From Gnetum montanum (lineage: Eukaryota > Streptophyta > Gnetopsida > Gnetales > Gnetaceae): a DNA stretch of 64,000 nt. The position numbers and the translations under genes were made by a program. The stretch spans positions 471,441 to 535,440 of the forward strand of contig MNCI01035006.1 of NCBI GenBank assembly GCA_015680685.1, read 5' to 3'. A model generated the notes under the pieces. That model had not been told where the DNA came from and made no database searches. It saw only the letters and a list, made by a program, of their open reading frames with translations. Positions 12,205-24,281 of the stretch are shown here, in pieces (the first letter of the stretch is position 1; every line of letters starts with the position of its first letter).

Positions 12205-13221
12205 GCTCACACAGTCCTTAAGAAAATTCATGATGGCATATGAGGGGGACATATAGGACCTAGATCCATGGCCACAAAGATTGGATGTTTAGGATACTAT
12301 TAGCCCTATATGAAAAGCAACTTCCTATAGAATGTTAAAATTTGTAACACTTGTCAATGGTACAATAACTTAATATATGTGTCACTAACTAAGTTACACA
12401 TCACTTAGATCACATGGCCATTCCAATAGTGGGAAATTAAAATAATTGGATAACTAATGTCTAAATCTTCTATAGGACCTAGCTTCATCATCACTACAAC
12501 TAAGTATTTCACAAAGTTATTTGAAGCTATTCCTTTAACAAAAACAACAACGTAACAAGTTTATAAGTTTTTCTTGGATAACATCATATCTCATTTTGAC
12601 CTACATTTAACAATTGTTACTAAAAATGGACTATAATTTAGTAGCCAAGAAATGCACACATTTTATCAACAACTAAACATTAAGTACTCCTTCTCCTCAC
12701 CTTACTATCCATAGGTTAATGGCCAAGCCAAAGCTAGAAACAAGTACATTATAGACCTACTTAAGAAAATATTAAGCAAAGGCAAATGCAAATGCATGAA
12801 GAACTCTTCTATGCATTATGAGCCTATAGGACAACATTTAGAACTACAATCAAAGTTACCCTATATAGCCTAGTTTATGGATCTAAAGTTCTATTGTATT
12901 TTGAATTACAAGTTCCATTCTTAAGGGTATCTCTATCTAACTTCATCAATGATGAGTAGAATAAAGATTTCTATATCATAGACTACGACTTACTGGAGGA
13001 ATAGTGAATAAAAATGATTGTCAACATCAAGTGATACTAAAAGGAGTAGAAATAATAGCATCGTCACAATCTAAACAGGCATAAAGTCAATGAAGAAGAC
13101 CTTGTCCTCAAGGTCATTTGCAAACATGCATGACAATGGAGCATTCAAGATGATGGACATGGATGGGAATGAATTGGCTAACCCAGTTAACCATTCCTAT
13201 CCCAAACCATATTTCATCTAA
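12205..13221 (+). pseudogene. Ty3/gypsy integrase (GyB)
   Basis: Integrase remnant matching the GyC and GyA copies. Recognisable parts are GGHIGPRSMATKIG near 12244-12288, an AIPLTKTTT stretch near 12525-12552, the core segment SFSSPYYP near 12692 with NGQAKARNKYI just after it, and the C-terminal NGAFKMMDMDGNELANPVN near 13136-13192. The stop lies at 13219-13221. Several stops, and a deletion before the C-terminal segment, show it is dead. Confidence 0.85.
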
Positions 13222-14319
13222 TGTTGATTGATTTTTTTGTATCCTTTATTTGGTTTTATTTAGAGGTTAGTTGAACAAGTGACATTGATAACTTTACTAG
13301 CCTACAATAAGAAAGCCTGCACAACCCTTTACCTTCTTTTTAGGCTCTCATAAATACTACAAATTTTATATGAATCTACATAGCATGACACAAAGTTCAC
13401 ACATTCTGCTAGTTGCAACCAATGATGGCCTATACACACATTTTTTCTCATGTAACCTTTTATAAACACACGTATTCTTTGAGTTGTTTTATTATCCTCT
13501 TGGAGTTATTCTTGTAGGATGAGCCTAGAGTCATTGCAAGGGTATGATTCATCGCAAAGGATGAGTTACTAGGTGACATTAATATACAAGATTTAGTTAG
13601 CTTATTCAACTTTGCCAATAGTGCTTACCTTACATCATCTCTATTCCCTCTCTTAATTCATAACCCCATAGTCAAATTATAGCCTTTTTTACTTTACTAA
13701 CAATGAAAACCTATGTTTGGCATTCATGCACCATGATCATGTGACATCTCCTTCAATGTGCTATGTCAACCAAGTTCACTGAATATAATACATCTCATTT
13801 AGGAAAAAAAAGAAAAGTAAACCTTTGCAATGAAGCCCAATGAAGATTTTACTCCCATAAAAAAAGAGGAAAAAATGCCAAGCAAAAAGGCCAATGTAGT
13901 CTTAAGTTAAGAGAGTCAACGACTCTCTCTCAAAGAAGAAAAGAAAAGAAAAAGCCAAGTGGCCAAAGAAGCCTATTACCAAGTGTTGGTTCTTTCAAAC
14001 ATTACTGAGTAACTAGCAACTCCTAGTACAAAGCATGAGGACCTCTTCAAAACAGCAAACTTGTCACTGCCATATCATAGCCATGATGTTAGCATTACAA
14101 ATTCTTTGTTAGCCCATGTAACCATTATCCAATATATAATGTAGCCATTAGCTCATCAACTTTTGGCATCCCATCATGATCTTATCTTACCATCATGAGC
14201 ACTTTTTATCATGATTTGAAAGATACAAAATCAAGTGTGAAGAGGAAGCATCGGTGATGAACCTATGGTGGTGTTTCACATTCTTTGTTGATGCTTCTTC
14301 AGTCAATCCTCAAAACATC
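13222..14319 (+). other. GyB region between pol and 3' LTR
   Basis: Non-coding. It shares the TTCTTGTAGGATGAGCC block near 13510 with GyC and GyA but lacks the GGCCTTAAA minisatellite that they carry here. Confidence 0.6.
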
Positions 14320-14335
14320 AATAAAGATGGAACAA
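14320..14335 (+). other. Polypurine tract of GyB
   Basis: AATAAAGATGGAACAA directly before TGAAACACC, in the same position as the AACAAAGAGGGGCCAA tracts of GyC and GyA. Confidence 0.7.
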
Positions 14336-15604
14336 TGAAACACCTTAAGGAAAATTCATATTACAATTGAAAGCTCATAGCCAAGATTTATGTTGTAATT
14401 TGATGAAGATCTAAAGGTAGAAATAACTACCTTGTTTTCCCATCAAAAATCCTATCATGTGGCCTTGTATTGATAGGATTTCAAGCAATTTTCAATGTAA
14501 AAATGATATTTGTAGCTCACATGCTACAAATGTCATGTATTCTAGATTATGAAGGTTAAAAATGCTCCACATCATACAAATGCCATGTATTCCAACATAT
14601 GAAGATTACAAATCTATCACACATTGTAAATCCCATGTATTCAAACTTGTGAAGGTTAAAAATGCTCCATAAGTTACAAATTTCACTTATGGTAACCTGT
14701 GGAGGCTAAAAATAGTTCACAACTCCAAAAATTGACCTTTAAATCTTAAATGCTACATATTCCAACTCCATATGATATGGTAGTGTGTGAGGTAGCATGT
14801 GCGATTTGAGCTTGAATTTCATATGCTACACATTCCAACTCCACACACTATGGAAACATGTGAGGTAGCATGTGGGATTTGGCCTTTGATTTAATATGCT
14901 ATACATATTAGTCCCACACACTATGGTAGCATGTGGGATAGCATGCAACACTTGGGTTTTAAGCCCACACATTACACTTTTTCCCAAGAACAACTTGTAA
15001 TGCTTAAAAACTATAATGGATGCCAACACAATAAATTTGTAGCCTGTATATACAAGATTTGATGCATCTTTCAAGATCTTTTGAGCAATCGTGTGACCAA
15101 TCACTTAGTAAGAAAATAGTAGAGCTTTGGAACAAATGTTTTGTAGCCTTTTTATAGTGTTGGTAGTGCTAATTTCTAAGCACAAAACCAAGAGTAAATA
15201 TTTGCAGATCAAACCAAAAAACTAGTGTTGACTCTATGCATAATACACCTTACAATATACACTAGATCATAGCAAGCATATTAATTTCTTAGGCTCTAAA
15301 AGTATTTATCTGTACTCTTTTTCAAATCCCCACTTTTTGCATTCATTTACTACTATATTTAATACAAGATTTGCAATCATTTCTACTTGGCTATATTTTT
15401 TTTATTTTACCTATTCTCAGATCTCACGCTACACTCTCATTTTGCACATTTTATTAGAGTTTATCCTCAACCTTCATTAAATGGTAATGGATTTTTTTTA
15501 AGTTCCTCAGTGATCAACAACACCATTTAGGATGCTCTAGATCCTTTTTGAGGCCCACGGATCTACAAGTTAAATTTTTCTAAACAAGATCTTTCAATAT
15601 TCCA
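14336..15604 (+). mobile_element. 3' LTR of GyB (diverged)
   Basis: It begins TGAAACACC like the GyC and GyA LTRs, then differs strongly. The 3' end again aligns, in the block from GTGATCAACAACACC through GAGGCCCACGGATC (about 15508-15565). Between 14745 and 14965 it carries copies of the CCCACACACTATGGTAGCATGTGGG-type core seen in the array at 6660-7945. The right end is set only approximately. The minus-strand open frame at 14826-15104 overlaps these cores and is not a credible gene. Confidence 0.65.
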
Positions 15605-15639
15605 GCACTAAAATTTTCCATGATTCCATTAACATATTA

Positions 15640-16825
15640 GGCCTCCATACATTATGATAAATGAAGTTCTAGCTTGTGGGCTGTAAATTTCATTTTACAA
15701 ATTGAACATTTCCCAAACTTTGCTAGAATAAGGCCACATTGTAGGGTTTTTATGAGAAAATAAGATAATTATTTTTTCCTTTAAATTCCCACCAACTTAC
15801 AATGTAAATTTGGCTTTAAGACTTTTTTATCTATTGCATGAATTTTCTTCAAGGTGTTTCAATGATGAGGAAGCATCTTGTTCTATTTGTGAAGTTTGTC
15901 CATGTATTATTTCAAAACTAATTATGGTCTAACATTGGTTAATGGTATGATCTTTTCTTTTGCAGAAGTTGTAATATGGTACTGAGTATGATCCTATCTT
16001 TATCTTCTAAACTAATTTCACCTACCTCTTCTTCTAGTTGAACCTCTTCCTCTTCCTTTTGTATTTTTACCATCATTTTCTTTTAATTTTATTTCTTGAC
16101 CTCTATTCTAATAATTGAATCTTCCTCTCCCTTTGCACCTTTCTTGTCTACATTTTTCACTTTCATTAATTATGTAGGCTTGATCATCTTCATTGGATTA
16201 TTTTTTATTCTTCATAAATTTTAGGGTTCTAACTTAAGCAACTAATTCATTAATACAAAGAATGTTGAAGTTTTCTAAAAAGAGTAATGTTTTCCATCAT
16301 ATTTTCAAATTTTGGATTTATGTAGAGAGCTTGAATAACTTTCTAAAATTTTTTCCTATATATATATCCATAGCGATATTCATCTATTTTCATAGGTTAT
16401 CATACTTTATAATAAACAAGTCTTTAACACTTTTATTTCTTATAATTTCTAGGGTATTAAATTTTTTTTGTCAATTAGTTGCTGCAATTGTTGATTTTCC
16501 AAGCTTCCCTTATATTTTAATTGGAGATTATCCCACACATTTTTGGAAATACTATAAAGAATGCATTTGCTAGAAAAACTTTATGAGACACTAGCCAATA
16601 TCATCATGAGAGAAAGATTGTTATTCTTCTTCTTTCTTTCATATTCTTTTATTTTTAATCTAATGAAATTTTCAAAATCATGAATGAATTTGAAACATGT
16701 TTCTACTATTTTCTAACATTCAATATGTTCAAAGAGCTCTTTCATCATCATTGTCCATAGGCTAAAATCATGAGAGTCATAAAAGATGATGGAGCATCTA
16801 ACTATGTCTTTTATTCTCATTTCCA
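15640..16825 (-). pseudogene. Ty1/copia gag remnant (CoD)
   Basis: On the minus strand, starting near 16825, a broken gag (UBN2/DUF4219-like capsid) can be read. FYDSHDFSLWTMMMKELFEH near 16740-16800 resembles the N-terminal motif of copia gags, and NVWDNLQLKYKGSLENQQL lies near 16480-16540. A Gly/Arg-rich linker (GRGRGSTRRRG) lies near 16020-16060. A CCHC-type zinc knuckle follows at 15932-15978, NFCKRKDHTINQC, in which the first cysteine is replaced by tyrosine. A primer binding site lies directly upstream at 16838-16851. No pol follows before 15604. Confidence 0.72.
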
Positions 16826-16837
16826 TAGGCGAACCTA

Positions 16838-16851
16838 GCACTCCAATACCA
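16838..16851 (-). other. Primer binding site of CoD
   Basis: Read on the minus strand this is TGGTATTGGAGTGC, close to TGGTATCAGAGC, the copia primer binding site for the initiator Met tRNA. It lies two bases from a TG (16854) that would be the plus-strand edge of the LTR, the same spacing as in CoA. Confidence 0.6.
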
Positions 16852-16853
16852 AG

Positions 16854-19547
16854 TGAAGGATTTTTATGTAGCAAAAGAATTACTTGGTTATCTTGACTTC
16901 ATAAAGAATTAGCTAATAAAATTTATATTTTTAGGCAGATTAGGAATTTTCTATATAAATTTAAAAAAGGAAATACTAGAAAAGCTATGTAAAAGTTGAG
17001 GTTATATTATGTTATTTTTAATTAATCAAAAATTAAAGAAATTTTGATATTGAAACTTTGAGAGATGATAAAACAAAAATTGTTAAGTTTCTAATGCTAA
17101 AATTTTAACTAAACCTTTGTATAGATATTATCATTCAAATAACTCTAATGTCACATCAAATAATTGTGTGATGAGAGAAAATTAATCTACTCATTTATTA
17201 TCATCCATTATCATTCATTCTAGTAAAAATTCAAGATTAAGAAAATTTCCCAAATTATAGAGCTAATTTCTCCCACATTGTAATACACATTAAAATAAAA
17301 TATTATTTGCATGTAGCCAATTATTCTCTACTTTATCATAAATTTATAATTACTAAAAAATATTGTAAAATAACTAAGATATGGTCAAAATAGTAAATAC
17401 ACCCAATTCTAACTGTTGAACTTCCAACATTAAGTAAATACTAATGAATGATGTTGATGTATGTTAATGAATAGATAAATTGATGAAAGATTGATGAATT
17501 GATAATGAAATAGATCAATTATTAATGAAATTATATTGATGGTTCCATGATAAAAATTTCTAAGAGATGTCATCGATATATATATCTGACAACTAAGGTA
17601 AAATTTACTAAAAATAATATAATATAGCCCAAATGATAAAAAATTTTAAAAATTATATATATGTGGATTGGGGCCAAAACAACATTACAACTGCCCATCA
17701 ATCTAAAAATTCCCTATATTTTATTAAAATAAACTATTATTATATAATAAAAACAAAAAATTATTGCCTTCTACTCTAAAAAGCTAGCACTCTAAGGTCA
17801 GCCTAAATGATCAACTAATAAATATTAGTAGTCTAATTATTAATTCCTATCTTTCTAACATATCAAATGCATTCATACATGTCAAAAATATTTATTAGTC
17901 ATTTTCATATAAAGTTATCATTGCTATCAAATGCTATCATACCCATGCTACTCTAAGAAATATGTGTAAATTCCATCAGAAGTTTCATACAACCCTTAGA
18001 TCCATCGTGATCTAGGTCATGATGTTTGTAGATACTATCATCACCATTGCCAAGAGAAGATAATTTAGGAGAAATATAAAGTTGGAACATGAAGTAGAAT
18101 TTATCATAATTTATGACCTAACCTAAAAACTATAATCTTTTTCATTCTTTAGCATGTTACAAGCTACTACGAGTTGTAGTAAGGTTGTAGTCTAAGATTT
18201 CAAATTGCAATTGGTCACCATTAGTGTCAAAATAGAAAAGAAAAATATAAATAATTTACCAATATGATAGGATGTGACTCACAATCCAATTAAAGGATGG
18301 CTGCTATGAGATGATTATGAGTTGCAAACACTCATAATCTATTCATAAGTAACTTTTTGAAAAATGTCATGATTTTTAAATGGAACTTTAATAGTTAGAT
18401 AAGGCCAATAGTTAATCCAACAATTATAGAATTATATCAAAGGTCCAAAGGTAAGAGAACCTACGGTAATATAAGAGATAAGAATAATAGCACTTGAAGG
18501 AGAAAGTAGCCAAATGAAAGATGAAAATTCACCTATGAATGTTATCTTGTCTTGAGCTTGTGTGCTTCAAGTATATGCTAATTTGAGAAATTAAGAAGGG
18601 ACATGTGTGGCCTTTAAGATCCTTGAAAATTTGAGTTTATCTTTTCTCCTCATTGTTGACATATTTCTGATCATGAGATTGATTAATTGATGGAGTATTT
18701 CTCCATTTAAGATATATTAAGACAAATCCACATCATACTTGAACCACTAATCATTGGCTAAAATATATGTTAAGAATGCTATAAATAGAGAAATATGTTA
18801 AGACCAAAAATATTTTTTTTTCAACAATGTTTACCTTTAAGACATATAGTCAAATTAGAACTTTACTGCCTATCAATATCAAACCTATAACTTATAGTTA
18901 CCAAATCTAGAGTTTTACCACTAGCCTAATACCTCATTATTGAATGCTATAAATAGACAATAGCTATTATCACATCCATGTAGCCATGTTATTCCTTATC
19001 TCTAAGGCTAATTCTAATGGAGTGAGCTTTATTTTTTAATCTAATAGCAGCTCTTCTTAGGTAAAGATCACATGTGATTTTCCTTCATTATTAGACACTT
19101 AACTTATACTTAATAACTTATGAAAGATATTTTGTAAATTCAATAACTTATGAATGAGTTTTTAATTCATATATTACTTATTATCATCCTTTTATTATAA
19201 TTAGTAGTAGTCTTGATGTTATTTTTCCTTATTATGGGTAGCACATTAAGCTACAATAATTATTCTATTTTTCATTTATGAAACCTTCTCTACCCTTCTC
19301 TTTAAGCTCATCTAAATTAAACACAGACTCTAAAAATGATAGAGTTATTATTAATTTACCAACCCCCTATCTCTAAGCATCATCTCTAAAACGTTTATAA
19401 CAATTTTTAATGTTAATTATTGGTTTAATGTCTAAATGGTAGGTATCCCCACAACCTATTATTCTCAATGAAAGATCCTCTTCAAAGAATTTGCTATCAT
19501 AAAGTGCTTGAATCTAGAAAGTCTTCATTATTCCTATTGCCTTGTTG
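16854..19547. other. AT-rich stretch, probably including the CoD 5' LTR
   Basis: By position the left part should be the CoD 5' LTR in minus orientation, but I cannot set its far end. Patterns present are an AT repeat near 17578-17592, GATGAATTGATAATGAAATAG-type slippage near 17455-17540, and two copies of AATGCTATAAATAG near 18776 and 18943. No credible ORF is seen. This is the older sequence into which CoA inserted. Confidence 0.45.
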
Positions 19548-19552
19548 GATAC
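19548..19552. repeat. Target site duplication GATAC of CoA, left
   Basis: GATAC directly before the TG of the left LTR of CoA. The identical five bases follow the right LTR at 63171-63175, 43.6 kb away. Confidence 0.9.
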
Positions 19553-19978
19553 TGAAGTTCGTTCAACTTAGAAGGGGGATGAATAAGTTACCCAAAAAAA
19601 TCTTCAACACAAAGCACAAACAATTTTATGTGGTTCCCCAACTTGGGTACCCAACATATGGAGGGTAGATCACTTACACACCTCCAAACTTTGTTTCTCT
19701 CAAAATGTGATTTTAAGGATACCACATCATGTATAGCTTTAAGCTCTGCTTCAAAGTGATTCATCATTGCAAATCCACTCAACATTGCAAGTTCCTAACA
19801 AGCTTAGAATGTGGTTTCCAAGATCCCCAAACCTTTACAAGTTGAGCTCTACTTTAGAGTGTTATGACACTACACCAATCACTCAATCCCACAAGATCCC
19901 AACAAGCTTAAGGACAATGCCTTCTCACAATAAGCACATCAACCCAATAGGCCAATAAAAAGAGAAACAAAATTCTCA

Positions 19979-20132
19979 AGGAAAGAATGTAATTAATTTA
20001 TATCTTCTTGACTATGAGGCACAATTTAATAGCCCTTAATACAATAGCACATATGAGGAAAGAATGTAATTAATTTATATCTTCTTGACTATGAGGCACA
20101 ATTTAATATACCTTAATACAATAGCACATATG
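19979..20132. repeat. 77-bp tandem duplication in the CoA 3' LTR
   Basis: Two adjacent copies of a unit beginning AGGAAAGAATGTAATTAATT, differing at only a few bases (AGCCC versus ATACC near the end). The right LTR has one copy near 62150-62230, so the duplication arose after insertion or in this LTR only. Confidence 0.88.
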
Positions 20133-20329
20133 ATATAACAATCAGGTACAACACATAACCAAATGATATCACAGATTATGTACACAAGTATAGTATAAAA
20201 TGATTGCTTTGATAGTGACTATTCATGCACAAGACTTGCACTTTTCCCAAGAGAATGTAGTCTTCTTATAGCCTTGACATTTCCAAAATCACTTCAAAAT
20301 TCATGTAATTACTATCTAATTGTCACTAG

Positions 20330-20640
20330 AAATGCCTTCCTCAATATTGGGACATCTCACTACATAGACCTCAATTTAGGGAAGGCATCTCTCCATAAAA
20401 AGAGACATCTCTACGGAGATGTCTTCTTCATAAAGTAGACATCTACTATTTCTGAAAGATGCCTTCTTCTAAGCAACCTTCATCTTGGCCAAGACATATT
20501 AATCATTAGGGAGATATCTTCTCCTAATAGTAGACGTATATTATTTCTAGGAGATGTCTTCTCTACATTTAATCTACTCTTCAGCCAAAACATCTTTTGG
20601 TTCTAGGATATGTCTTCTCAACTTTTTGGATTGCTTCTCA
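20330..20640. promoter_or_regulatory. AGACATCT/AGATGTCT cluster, CoA 3' LTR
   Basis: About a dozen copies of AGACATCT or its complement AGATGTCT, often flanked by AAG or CTT, at intervals of about 15-40 bp. It lies upstream of the TATA-like box in element orientation, so in U3. The same cluster is in the three other CoA-family LTRs. Binding of a host factor is an inference. Confidence 0.55.
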
Positions 20641-21004
20641 AGGCTTCCTTTCATTGATTTGGCTCATTTATTATCTTGGGAACTTCTTCATTTTTTTTAG
20701 TTTTCATCTTTGTCCTTGCTCCTACTTAAGTCCTTATAGTCTTTACTTTGATATCTCATGGTAGCTCTCATTCCTAGAGTCTTCATTTATGTTCAGTAGG
20801 TCCTTGTGCTCATTACACTTGACATCTCTTTGTAGATGTTATTTCTTGGGCTCTCCTTTGATATCTCATTAAAGATCTCATTCCTAAGGTCTTCATTAAT
20901 GTTAGGCAAGTCCTTGTGATCTCCATTTCCTATAAACACAACAACCACATAAACATCTTTGTTCTCCATTTTGCTCAACGTTTTGACATAACAAAAGGCC
21001 AACA

Positions 21005-21018
21005 ATCTTCCCCTTTTT
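21005..21018 (-). other. Polypurine tract of CoA
   Basis: On the element strand AAAAAGGGGAAGAT directly precedes the LTR start TGTTGG. Confidence 0.85.
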
Positions 21019-22734
21019 GGTGATGCTCAAAACTTAATAAAATGGGTTAGTAGTCTCTAGACATAAATTCTCAATTATGCTTATAACATTAATAGTTAAT
21101 TCAACCATATTAGAATCAAGACATAATTCTCCCCCTTCTCAAACATCATCAAAAAGGAGTAAAGATAGAGTTTCAAACAATAAAAAGAAATGCATATAAA
21201 CATGAGAATGCTATAGATGTAAACATGATTGCTAAGTAAGAATAAGCAATTAAAAATACACATCACTTAGCATTGATAGAATAGGACTAATGATGTCAAA
21301 CCAAATAAGTGCTACCCCTTATCTATTTACATTTAAAACAAAGGAGGTACAACCCTCATAGTTGAAATCCAAAGATAAAATTTTAGCATCGAAGATCATA
21401 CAACCTGTCTTTAAGTCAATAATCTGTTAGTAATATATCACTAGTACTCATAGAATTATCCAATATTCTCCTCCTTTTGAAATAATATGATAAAGCATAG
21501 CAATTTTAGGGCAAGTAAAACATTCATATGTAACCTTTAAGACAAAGAAAGATACCTTATTATATCAAAGGATTAAACAATCATTTATGAGAGAGCCAAT
21601 CATCTTTTTACCAAAAATCAAAAGCTAATATACAACAAGCAAGCAATTAAATATATATATCTCATTTCTTACCAAAAGACATAATGAATACTTATTTTAG
21701 TTCCAATTTCCCATAGAACATTGAGATCTTGTAAGTTGAGAAATATTTGCAACAAGGACCTTTGGTACTAAAAATGATACAATCTCAACATACAAAAGGA
21801 CACACATTACAACTTTAACATAAAGCTCATAAGTAGGTTTATATAAAGTTTAGGAACTTACACCAATAAAGAGCATCTTTAGGTAAGGATTTCAATAAGA
21901 ATCCATTTTTACTTCTAAAACATTACCAGATGAATAAGCTCTTTCTTGCTCATTTTTAGTTGAGGGTGATGGAGTGGAATGTATTGTTGCTTGTGTATCT
22001 TTTGGTAGAGGTCTCAAAAGATTCCCCTTATGCTACTGGCCTCTAGGATGATAATTGATGATTAAGAACATAACACCCCTAAATATGCATAGCTTCTAGT
22101 GCTTCCTTTGAGTTATTTTGGATTAGCTTATTCTTATCAAAGATGAATGTCAAAGCTCTTTTATCATCATGGTACTATTCTTGCCAAGAAATGATATAAT
22201 CAAGTATGGAGACTAGAGCCTCCTATTAGTAGTATCAATAGTACTTTCAAAAATGTATATTCAGAAGATTCAAGATTCATGATTTTCACCAAAAGTACCA
22301 GTTCAAATGCTTAAATATTCCAAAAGAAATGATCTTTGATATCTTAGAAAAGCATAATAAATAATGAATAGTTCATCATAAGGTTTTTAGACCATGAATT
22401 ACATGTAAGGGTTAAAGGCCAAAAACCAAGATAAATACCCAAAATATGACTTACAATAAATTCATCATAAGTGCCACAACATATACTTCCATAAATCCAA
22501 TTTCCTCATATGCTCATATGTACATAACAGATATCATAAACAATTATTCCAATAATACAAAAAATCTTCTCTTATAAGATCTAATCTAGAGACAGCATCC
22601 CATAAATAAAGTAAGCACATATCAAAAACAATTTAGACTTTTCAAATTAAATATTGATACAAAATTTAGCAAGCAAGGATATAGAAATTTATGTTGAATT
22701 ACCTTGCTTTCAATTGAGAGGAAGAAGACTAATG
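21019..22734 (-). other. CoA non-coding tail between gag and 3' LTR
   Basis: About 1.7 kb of AT-rich sequence after gag in element orientation. No protease, integrase, RT or RNase H motif can be read in any frame. The matching part of CoB is 34091-36023. Confidence 0.6.
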
Positions 22735-24276
22735 AAGTTTGAGATGAGGTCCTCTATCATGAAGTACCTCCTTACCTTTTGCTTTTTTTTCATTAGATCT
22801 TTTGTGTGATGACTCTATTTGTTCATGGTTTTTATGAATAAATCCTTTATCACTTATTGTATCATCCATATCTTTAAGGAAATTTTCAATTCTCCACTTC
22901 TTTTCATTTTCAGCTACTGTTGTCTACAAATATCCATACCAGAACCTTTTTAACAAGACTAAGCATCAATCTTATTTTGATCATCATGAGAATAACCAAA
23001 GTTTTATTTACTACCAAAATTTTTGTAAAAAACAAAAGTATTCTCCTCATCAATGACAATATCAAACTTGACTATGCTTGAGCTTGAGCTTGTATCCTTC
23101 TATGAGACTTTCTCTAAATTCTTTGTGCTATTTTTCAAGAGTGTATCCTTGAAAATTTTTGCAATCCTTACTTAAAGGGGTTAGCTATTGAATCTTAGCC
23201 TTTACGTCTAACATTTTTCCTTTTAATTCAATGTGAACAACATCAAGATTAGTATTTAAAAAAATTTACCTTTCTAAGCAAATAATGTAGAACAATAATT
23301 TCTTCTCTTAGTTCACTATACCTTTCATCATACTTTCCACCTTGTTCAGCAATGTATAGAGATTTTTTGTTTGTAAGAATCATGCATATGAGCTAAGAAT
23401 ATTTGGTAGAGTTATTCTTCTTCACTTTACTTACCATCATCCCAACTTGTATAGAAGTTGGTCATTTTAACTCCTCATCATTTCTATCCCTTTGTAGCCA
23501 TCTACTATTACTAGGACATTTGGAGGCCAAATGGCCTCTTCCACCACATACCCAACATTCTATAAAGGAAAAATCAAAATTGGAATTGGAAAATATTTTA
23601 CTTCTTTCCTTACCTCTTTGTTGACTGAAGCACTTTCCCCTTTTTTCATGAGTCTTTGCAACCCTTTAGAGAGAAGAGCTATCTCCTCTTCACTACTTAA
23701 ATGTTGCTTTGTAGGTTCCTTTTCCTTGGTGGTTTATTTTGGAGCGATGGGCTTTTCTTATATAGCCCCTTTACTTATGGGCTTCATTTCATAAGCAAGG
23801 AGATTATTTTGAAGCTCTTCAAATTTAAGTTTTGAAAAATCTTTGATTTCTTCCATGACCATGACCTTCGGTCTAAATTTCAACTAGATAGTTCTAATAA
23901 TTTTTATTATGACATCACTATCAAGCAAATCTTTACTTGTACCTCTAATGGATACAAAAAGATCATTTTCTCTAGAAAAATAATCTTTTATTTTTTTTCC
24001 TTCTCTCACTTTTAGCTTATCGTACTCACTTTTCAAAAATAACAATTTGGATTATTTAACTATAGAAGTTCTTGCATAAGTAGCCTCTAATGTTTGCCAA
24101 ATTTCTTTGGGTGTTTTACAACCAACTACTCTATTAAACCCAGATTTATTCAAACAACAATATAAATAATTTTTGGCCTTTGAATCAAACATGAACTTAT
24201 CTTTTTCCTCTTATATTCATTTGATACGAGGCTCGATGGCTCCTATTGTATCATCAATGGGTGGTGTGTAGCATTC
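22735..24276 (-). pseudogene. CoA gag, main part
   Basis: Copia-type gag (UBN2 family), the capsid and nucleocapsid precursor. On the minus strand it resumes after the GyA insertion with YTPPIDDTIGAIEPRIK near 24210-24260. It continues with FMFDSKAKNYLYCCLNKSGF and the capsid stretch VGCKTPKEIWQTLEATYA near 24085-24140, then KIKDYFSRENDLF near 23950-24000. A complete CCHC zinc knuckle, CWVCGGRGHLASKC, lies at 23516-23557. Stops and frameshifts break the frame. The gag tail has a DEEVLH-like segment near 22760, matched in CoB near 34030. Confidence 0.88.
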
Positions 24277-24281
24277 AAGAA
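24277..24281. repeat. Target site duplication of GyA, left (AAGAA)
   Basis: AAGAA before the TG of the left GyA LTR. The right side reads AAGAT at 61584-61588. Four of five bases agree, and the exact LTR end is uncertain by one base. The gag text on both sides is continuous once GyA is removed. Confidence 0.7.

Larger units (their letters stand above)
19553..21004 (-). mobile_element. 3' LTR of CoA
   Basis: 1452 bp. On the element strand it begins TGTTGGCCTTTTG at 21004 and ends CTTCA at 19553. It aligns with 61755-63170 and, in reverse, with both CoB LTRs (31118-32350, 36040-37322). It contains the AGACATCT motif cluster, a TATA-like CTATAAGAAGAC near 20259-20270, and a private 77-bp tandem duplication. 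The open frames in it (19468-19668, 19588-19785, 19767-19958, 20793-21005) recur as LTR shadows and are not genes. Confidence 0.9.

Noticed and set aside
18776-18957. Two promoters at AATGCTATAAATAG
   Set aside because: The motif occurs twice but no gene or LTR boundary could be placed downstream; it may be an AT-rich duplication.
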